A DNA stretch of 64,000 nt from positions 18,143 through 82,142 of the forward strand of contig NBMI01000011.1 of assembly GCA_002085445.1 (NCBI GenBank), read 5' to 3'. Shown here piece after piece: positions 58,262 to 64,000 of this stretch. The stretch comes from Candidatus Parabeggiatoa sp. nov. 2. GTDB lineage: Bacteria; Pseudomonadota; Gammaproteobacteria; Beggiatoales; Beggiatoaceae. How positions within the stretch are numbered: the first letter of the stretch is position 1; the number at the start of each line of letters is the position of its first letter. The translations under genes and the position numbers were made by a program. The notes under the pieces were generated by a model. It was given only the letters and a program-made list of their open reading frames with translations. It made no database searches and had not been told where the DNA came from.

Positions 58262-61200
58262 TTACAACAACCTTTCAATGGCCGCTATCAATGCTTTAAA
58301 ATTGACCGGTTTGCTCAAATAATCATTCGCGCCGGCTTCCAAACAACGTTCCTTATGTACTTCCATCGCTTTGTCAATAGCATGTACCCCATTGTAGGCC
58401 TGAATGACTTGGTAACCCTTGGTTTTGAGATAGTCAGACAGTGTTTCGATGACGGTTGGATTATCATCCACTAACAAAATGACTGCCGAGGTATGTAGCA
58501 CGTTTACCGCCTCGGCCGATTGAGTGCTGTGCTGTTCGTCGTCGGGCGGTGATTCCTCGTCCTCGGGTTGCCAAGGTAATAAAATGGTGAAGCGGCTACC
58601 TTTACCTACCTCACTTTCGACAGAAACACCGCCACCGTGCATTTCTGCTAAACGATAAACTAAGGACAAACCTAACCCGGTGCCTTCATACACTCTATTA
58701 AGGCCGCCATCCAGTTGCACAAAGGGTTTAAATAGATATTCCCTATCTTTTTCAGGGATGCCTATCCCGGTATCCGAGACGATAAACTCAACTCTACCCT
58801 GTTTGGCATTACCGCGGATTTCTAAATTGACCATACCCTTTTCTGGCGTAAACTTAATGGCATTACTCAACAAATTGATCAACATTTGCTTTAAATAACG
58901 TTCATCAGCTTGAATACTCGTCACGGCAATGTCGAAGGTGGTAGAGAGTTTGAGGCGTTTTTTCAGCGCCAATTCCTTAACAAGGCGCAGACAGGTATTG
59001 GCAATTCCTTCGGCCGACACTGGGATAATTTCTAACTTCACTTTACCCGCGTCCATTTTGGCAAGATCGAGAATATCATTAATAAGAGACAACAAATGGT
59101 CACCACTTTCCTTAATGATGCGAAGAGATTTGGCTTGTTGCTTATTGATGGAACCATAAGTCCCCTCTTGCAGCACTTCCGACATTCCCAGAATCGCATT
59201 CAGCGGGGTGCGTAATTCGTGGCTCATGTTGGCGAGAAATTCGTCCTTGAGGCGGGCCGCGCGAGCCAGTTCCATATTGGCGGTCATTAATTCGGCCGTG
59301 CGCTCTTCCACGCGCTGGGCTAAAGAAGATCGTTCTTGTTCTAACGCTTCCAAGGCGTGTATTCGCTCCAATTCCGCAGATGCGCGTGCGGAAAAAATCT
59401 GTAACAGAGATTCTATCCATTCTTTTTTATTCAGCGGCTTATCATCCATAATCGCTATCAAACCCATTACCTTGCCGTGGGCATCAACAAGTGGCGTTAC
59501 AATACAATTTTCAATTGCCATTTGATCCAATAGAGAATTCGTAAAGCATTGTTGAACGCCTTGGGGACAATAACAGCAGGGAGCCTCACCGGTGATAACC
59601 TTCTCACAAGGGGTATTGCGTAAATCATACTCAACATTGTCAATTAACCGGTTGTCAGCCACGATAAAAAGTGTCCTCAGTGTTTTAGGCTTATCCGCCA
59701 ACAGTTGACCTATAAAAGCATATTTCACTTCGAACATCTGGGCAAGATATTCAACCAACTTTTGGAGAAAATTAGTCCCGGTTGTGGCTGAGACACCTTC
59801 AACAATATTTCGCAATGTTTCTTCAGCTTGCTTACGCTCAGTGATGTCACGAATCGTGCTTGAAACCAGAAGACCTTCTGCGGTTTCAATGGGGCTAAGA
59901 CTGATTTCCACCGGAAACTCGCAGCCTTCTTGGCGCAAAGCATAAAGTTCCATACCCGCCCCCATCGGCCGTGGGTGAGGATCATTAAAATAATTGTTCC
60001 AGTGAAGGTTATGCTGGTGTCTATAGCGTTCTGGTATCAGGATTTCTACTGGCATGCCGAGTAAATTAGCCCGTGCATAACCAAAGAGTTTTTCTGTCTG
60101 CGCGTTGACGAGAACAATGGTGCCTTGTTGATTAAAAATCACCATGGCATCGGGCGCACTTTCCAAGAGTTGTCGAAAGTTTTGTTCAGCCAGTTTGCGT
60201 TGGGTAATGTCACGACAAGTGTAAAGTATAAGTATTGTACCTTCCTTGATAGACACGCGCTTCACATTGACGAGTAATGACAAGATTTGTCCTGACTTAT
60301 TCCTCATTTCACATTCGACGTTTTGGAGTTCTCCCAACCGTTTCAAGTCATCAAGCGAAATCAAGTTATCTGGGAGTAATCTTGATATGTTGCCAAAGGC
60401 TTGCATTTCTTCAATGGAAAACCCAAAAATGTTCTCAATATTGGGGAAAATATAGGCGAATCGTCCTTTGTCATCTGTCAGGAGTACTGCATCTGAAATA
60501 CTATTCAAGATAACACGGTGTAGTTCTTCGGAACGTCGGAGTTGTTCCTCCATTCGCTTACGCTCGGTGATGTCAACAACCATGCCGAGCACACCCACAA
60601 ATTTACCTTGATCATCAAAAAAGGGAGCGGTACTGATAATTGTCCATAAATCTGAACCACTTTTGTGCCGAAACCGAAAATCATGGCGTTCTTCTATTCC
60701 CTGTTTGCGCCGCTCAAAATATTGATCTGCTTCAAGACAAGCCACCTCATCCATGAAATCATACATTGGACGGCCTGGCATTTCTTCAATGCGATAGCCC
60801 AACATGTCAGCCATACGTTGGTTCACAAAAGTCGTTTTCGCCTCAGCGTCTATGATCCAAATACCTTCTTGGGCCGTCTCCACAATCCGCCGATAGCGTT
60901 CTTCACTGGCTTTCAGTGCCATTTCAGTTTGATGACGTGAGGCCATTTCGGCTTTCAGTTCTTGGTTAGTGATTTCCAGTTGGCGAGTGCGCTGAAAAAC
61001 GCGATCTTCTAACTCGTCATTCAGTTTGCAGAATTCTATCTGTGTTTGTTTGTACTCGGTAATGTCAATACCAACCACAGCAACTTTGGTGATGGCTTTC
61101 TCTTGAGTGGCAACTGGACAAATAAAGCTGTGAAAATACCTACCATCGCGCATATCTTCAAAATGGAGAGACTGCCTTGACTCAAAAACCTTCTCTAGCT

Positions 61201-62476
61201 GTTTATTTCTACTTTCAGCAACTTCAGGTGGTAACCAATCGTGAACTTGACTCCCCACAAAGCGCTCCAGCGTGGTATTCAAGCGTTGGACAGTTGTTTC
61301 GTTAGCAGTCAGCACAATGCGATTTTTGTCCAGAAGAAACGCACTTTCTGGAATGGCATTTAACAAAGCCCGCAGCATGGCTTCGCTTTCCGGCAACGCG
61401 TCGGCTTGTTGACGGTGAGTCATCGCAGTGGAAATGCCACAGACGGCATAGATATTTCCACTCGGCTCATAGAGCCTAGTGGCAATATAGGTGTGTAAAC
61501 CATCCTCTAATGGCATTTTTTCGTCAAATTGAATAGGTGCGTTAGCTTCTAATGCCTTGATATCCTGAGCTTGAAAGTGTTCGGCTGTCTCTGCTGGGAA
61601 AATTTCGTAGTCGTTCCTACCAATAATTTCGGCTTTAGTGAGGTGTACAAGTCTTTCAAACTGTCGATTGATAAAAAGATAGCGACCTTGGATATCTTTG
61701 ACATAGATAGCCGATGGCGAATTATCCAAAATAGCCTGTAACAGTGTTTCCCTCTCCTGAATTTGCTCTTTGGCTTTAATTGAATCTGGCAATCTTTGCG
61801 GAATTTGCCGCACGGCCGGCCGAAATAGGTACAAGCCTTCAAGCAATAAAACGATGAGGGTGATAATGACAACAAGGGTACTCAGCCACTTGACTTGGTT
61901 AAGGTGGGCCGTGGCCTCTGTTTCGTATTGAAATACAATCACATCCATTTGCTGTACAAAGGCCTTTTGTTCAGCAACAATTTGTTTGACAAGCCCGGCT
62001 ATCTCTCCAGAGTTGTCCAAATCAGCTGCGTTTTGCCGGGCGGTTGCCAACAACAAATTGTTAGCGGCGACATTCAGCGCTTGATAGTGCGGCTGCAAGT
62101 CAGCAAACTGGCGTGTGACTGTTACGCTATTTTTGCCTGGCAACCCCATATCAGCGTTACCAAATTGTAGCCCTTGATGGTATTTTTCCGATAAATTCAG
62201 TAGGTTACTCAATTTATCCATATGCTCAGTTCGTTCTTGAGCGTTGGTTGTTATTTGAATGAGAAGGGCCGTTTTGCTGATGTTTTCACTGAGCATCCGT
62301 TGTTGCCCAGCCATATTGATGATGTGAGCGTCGCTAGCGTGTTGAGACAGCGCCCACTGAATGAGGAAATACCCGGCAATAATCAGCAACGCGAGAATGC
62401 TAGACGCGAGAATGTACTGATTGACAAGGCGACTGAGCCAAAATGGCGGATTTGAAGTAGCAGTGGAATGATTCAT
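58262..62476 (-). CDS. Multi-PAS hybrid sensor histidine kinase with a degenerate receiver
   Basis: 1404 residues. Helices 22-43 and 198-217 flank a PilJ-type sensor (NMAGQQRMLSENISKTALLI). Five PAS domains follow (about 240-355, 365-475, 525-645, 650-765, 770-885), then GAF (about 895-1050, with CEKVITGEAPCCYCPQ), coiled coil, HisKA with His1086 (NMSHELRTPLNAIL), HATPase (LLSNAIKF, DTGIGIPEKDR, EGTGLGLSLV) and a receiver from 1331. The receiver keeps LLVDDNP and the C-terminal SKPVNF, but about 45 residues including the phosphoacceptor Asp are missing in frame between AIDKAMEV and KERCLEAG. AAGGAGG precedes the ATG. Confidence 0.94.
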   Translation of the reverse strand: MNHSTATSNPPFWLSRLVNQYILASSILALLIIAGYFLIQWALSQHASDAHIINMAGQQRMLSENISKTALLIQITTNAQERTEHMDKLSNLLNLSEKYHQGLQFGNADMGLPGKNSVTVTRQFADLQPHYQALNVAANNLLLATARQNAADLDNSGEIAGLVKQIVAEQKAFVQQMDVIVFQYETEATAHLNQVKWLSTLVVIITLIVLLLEGLYLFRPAVRQIPQRLPDSIKAKEQIQERETLLQAILDNSPSAIYVKDIQGRYLFINRQFERLVHLTKAEIIGRNDYEIFPAETAEHFQAQDIKALEANAPIQFDEKMPLEDGLHTYIATRLYEPSGNIYAVCGISTAMTHRQQADALPESEAMLRALLNAIPESAFLLDKNRIVLTANETTVQRLNTTLERFVGSQVHDWLPPEVAESRNKQLEKVFESRQSLHFEDMRDGRYFHSFICPVATQEKAITKVAVVGIDITEYKQTQIEFCKLNDELEDRVFQRTRQLEITNQELKAEMASRHQTEMALKASEERYRRIVETAQEGIWIIDAEAKTTFVNQRMADMLGYRIEEMPGRPMYDFMDEVACLEADQYFERRKQGIEERHDFRFRHKSGSDLWTIISTAPFFDDQGKFVGVLGMVVDITERKRMEEQLRRSEELHRVILNSISDAVLLTDDKGRFAYIFPNIENIFGFSIEEMQAFGNISRLLPDNLISLDDLKRLGELQNVECEMRNKSGQILSLLVNVKRVSIKEGTILILYTCRDITQRKLAEQNFRQLLESAPDAMVIFNQQGTIVLVNAQTEKLFGYARANLLGMPVEILIPERYRHQHNLHWNNYFNDPHPRPMGAGMELYALRQEGCEFPVEISLSPIETAEGLLVSSTIRDITERKQAEETLRNIVEGVSATTGTNFLQKLVEYLAQMFEVKYAFIGQLLADKPKTLRTLFIVADNRLIDNVEYDLRNTPCEKVITGEAPCCYCPQGVQQCFTNSLLDQMAIENCIVTPLVDAHGKVMGLIAIMDDKPLNKKEWIESLLQIFSARASAELERIHALEALEQERSSLAQRVEERTAELMTANMELARAARLKDEFLANMSHELRTPLNAILGMSEVLQEGTYGSINKQQAKSLRIIKESGDHLLSLINDILDLAKMDAGKVKLEIIPVSAEGIANTCLRLVKELALKKRLKLSTTFDIAVTSIQADERYLKQMLINLLSNAIKFTPEKGMVNLEIRGNAKQGRVEFIVSDTGIGIPEKDREYLFKPFVQLDGGLNRVYEGTGLGLSLVYRLAEMHGGGVSVESEVGKGSRFTILLPWQPEDEESPPDDEQHSTQSAEAVNVLHTSAVILLVDDNPTVIETLSDYLKTKGYQVIQAYNGVHAIDKAMEVHKERCLEAGANDYLSKPVNFKALIAAIERLL

Positions 62477-62505
62477 ATATTGTTTTCCTCCTTAACAACA
62501 ATCTG

Positions 62506-62632
62506 TTGGAGTCCAAATTTTAATTTGGACTGGACGTGCCAAACGTTAGTTTGGACTCCTTTAATTTGTTGGAGTCCAAATTTTAATTTGGACTGGACGT
62601 GCCAAACGTTAGTTTGGACTCCTTTAATTTAA
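62506..62632. repeat. Duplicated 63-bp unit with GGAG-type palindromes
   Basis: TTGGAGTCCAAATTTTAATT, TGGAC, CCAAACGTTAGTTTGG repeats with an offset of 63 bp. It lies upstream of the hybrid kinase. Confidence 0.85.
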
Positions 62633-62650
62633 TGAAAGCCGCGATAAAAT

Positions 62651-62734
62651 GGTAATTGGTAATTGATAATTGGTAATTGGTAATTGGTAATTGGTAATTG
62701 GTAATTGGTAATTGGTAATTGGTAATTGGTAATC
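62651..62734. repeat. Twelve GGTAATT heptamers (84 bp)
   Basis: Twelve consecutive 7-bp units, almost all GGTAATT, one GATAATT and a last GGTAATC. It is followed by degenerate TTACCCATTACC units at 62775-62795. Confidence 0.9.
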
Positions 62735-62984
62735 GGCTTATGACTGCCCTTCATTATGACTTTTAGCTGTCACCCGTTACCTATTACCCATTATTTCTAG
62801 GATTTTTTTATTATAACTCATTGAATAAACTATAATTTCTCATCCCCCCAGACAAAAAATTGCAATACACCAATCAAAAGTGTAGAATACGCGCCCTCTT
62901 TTTTGTGACACTTTTTTAGCCATAATACGGGAAAACTCATAACAGGTATTTATGATTTTCGAAAAGCCAATCGCACAATAATAC
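62735..62984. other. Spacer, nothing recognised
   Basis: AT-rich 250 bp between the heptamers and the ketosynthase remnant. The last part may be the worn 5' continuation of the ketosynthase gene, but it contains stops in all frames. Confidence 0.4.
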
Positions 62985-63735
62985 TTTGGACTTGCCTGTA
63001 CGAGCCTGTCGGTTGATGCGACCTGTGCGGCCTCCATGGTGGCTTTGCATCATGCCAAAGTCACGCTTGGCATCAGGTGAAAGTGATTATGCCATTGCGG
63101 CCGGCGTGAGTTTAAATAAAAAGCCGTGGAAATATATTCCCTTTTCCAAAACGCGCATGTTAAGCTCGGATGGACAATGCAAAACCTTTGACAAAGACAG
63201 ACGCTAATGGTTATGTCCCCGGCGAAGGTGTCAATGCCATTAAGTTAAGCAACAAAACACCTACAAAAAGTCTCAAACTGTAAGCGCGACAGAGGGCCAT
63301 AACTTAATTTGAAAACTGAAACGTCGGCAAAAGTTTGCGGAGCGAAACTTTTGCCGACGTAAGTCTTTTATGGCCCTCAAAATCGATAGTCCAAAAACCT
63401 GCCAAAAAATAGGTCAATAACAGAGACCCGCGTATCACTACTCTGCCAAACTTCAGTTGGACGACTGCGCGTGAGGCGATAAATCGCCTACTACAAACGG
63501 GCCTTTTCCGTACGGTATGGCATTGGGTGAAGGTGTGGGTGTGCTGTTATTACAACATAAATATGAGGCCATCCGTGCCCACAATCACATTTATGGGATT
63601 ATCAAAGGCTCGGCGGTGAATCATGGCGGCCAAACGCTCGCTCATTACTGCCCCTCGCTCACCGGCGCAACGCGATGTCATTCTCGCAGCCTTAAAAGAG
63701 GCCGACATCAGCCCAGAAAATTTCACCAAAGTCAA
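62985..63735 (+). pseudogene. Polyketide/fatty-acid synthase ketosynthase remnant, split by a MITE
   Basis: Pieces of a type-I ketosynthase in order: ACTSLSVDATCAASMVALHH (active-site Cys in DATCAAS), then after a frameshift SDYAIAAGVSLNKKPW, IPFSKTRMLSSDGQCKTFD, after another shift NGYVPGEGV, then the MITE, then GEGVGVLLLQHKYEAIRAHN, IYGIIKGSAVNHGGQT, and in a third frame SPAQRDVILAALKEADISPE. The catalytic His of the VNHGGQT region is retained but the frames are broken. It shows the genome once had a PKS/PUFA-type synthase here. Neither upstream modules nor the remaining 3' part is found before the window ends. Confidence 0.88.
63232..63525. mobile_element. MITE of the CAATGCCATTAAGTTAAG family inserted in the ketosynthase
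   Basis: 294 bp, left end CAATGCCATTAAGTTAAG (63232), right end GGTATGGCATTG (to 63525). The flanks GGCGAAGGTGT (63221-63231) and GGTGAAGGTGT (63526-63536) are an 11-bp target duplication with one change, falling in the GEGV codons. The interior holds GAGGGCCATAA/TTATGGCCCTC inverted repeats, an AAAAGTTT hairpin (about 63334-63373) and a GTAG-type palindrome. Confidence 0.88.
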
Positions 63736-64000
63736 GAGTATTTGCCTTTGATTTCCCCCCTTTCGCAAAGGGGGAGTGGCTCCGGCTCCGTACAACGATA
63801 CGGGGGCGCGATTTCGGTCATTTAATTTGACAGGAATCAATTGTTTGAAAATAATTAATTGAATTACAAATTTTTTTGACGATTAAACCCTTAACATTAA
63901 TACGTTAATAACAGGAAAATTGTGGGCCATAGAGTGAAATGAGCCAGTAAAGCTTGTGTGTGTTTTTTTGACGGATTGATTTAAAAGTCATTATAAATAA
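63736..64000. other. Window end, no gene seen
   Basis: Contains a C-run/G-run palindrome (CCCCCCTTTCGCAAAGGGGG, about 63756) with a GGCTCCGG motif after it, then AT-rich sequence. No reading frame is supported. Confidence 0.5.

Overview
The window looks like the chromosome of a large sulfur-oxidising gammaproteobacterium of the Beggiatoaceae/Thiotrichales type (Beggiatoa, Thioploca, Thiomargarita relatives). This is inferred from AT-rich DNA, very repeat-rich intergenic regions, tandem TAACTGA heptamers in front of genes (a feature reported from marine Beggiatoaceae), gammaproteobacterial housekeeping genes (sucCD, his genes, tilS, hspQ, lon) and an abundance of very large signalling proteins. 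No rRNA, tRNA, intact transposase or CRISPR array was found.

Layout. 1-5350 (minus): two tandem paralogues, the first cut by the window edge, joining a type-I periplasmic binding domain, a domain resembling the extracellular ligand-binding domain of pentameric ligand-gated channels, and an MscS-type pore. 5351-6700: repeats. 6701-8759 (minus): sucCD. 9449-15337 (minus): a histidine cluster (HAD phosphatase, hisD, hisC, a frameshifted Uma2 nuclease gene, hisB, a second HAD phosphatase). 15545-23862 (mostly plus): an ATPase fragment, a sensor adenylate cyclase gene broken by an insertion and frameshifts, a SiaB/RsbW-like ATPase and a histidine kinase/receiver/PAS/PP2C hybrid. 25004-41909: mixed genes (frameshifted DUF1848, split lon, small proteins, LamG secreted protein with a 420-bp internal duplication, tilS, frameshifted AAA ATPase, DUF455, DUF2259, phytase, DegT-type aminotransferase, hspQ, CobW GTPase). 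42060-62476 (minus): a metallo-beta-lactamase fold protein followed by a 20-kb signalling island with receiver-kinases, a 1785-residue Ser/Thr kinase-AAA-GAF-histidine kinase, an adenylate cyclase and a multi-PAS hybrid kinase. 62985-63735: a polyketide-synthase ketosynthase pseudogene.

Two themes dominate. First, signalling genes are built from shared modules that have been duplicated, deleted and recombined: the 3' end of the 1785-residue kinase exists three times, and two receiver genes have complementary deletions. Second, the spaces between genes are filled by several families of short repeats: heptamer arrays, 42-bp repeats, palindromes preceded by GTAG or GGAG (REP-like), and two MITE-like families, one with 18-bp inverted repeats and a perfect 12-bp target duplication. 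These repeats also enter genes: some are translated in frame inside tilS, a phytase and a kinase, and others supply C-terminal tails. At least seven genes carry frameshifts or deletions, which may be genome decay or assembly error.
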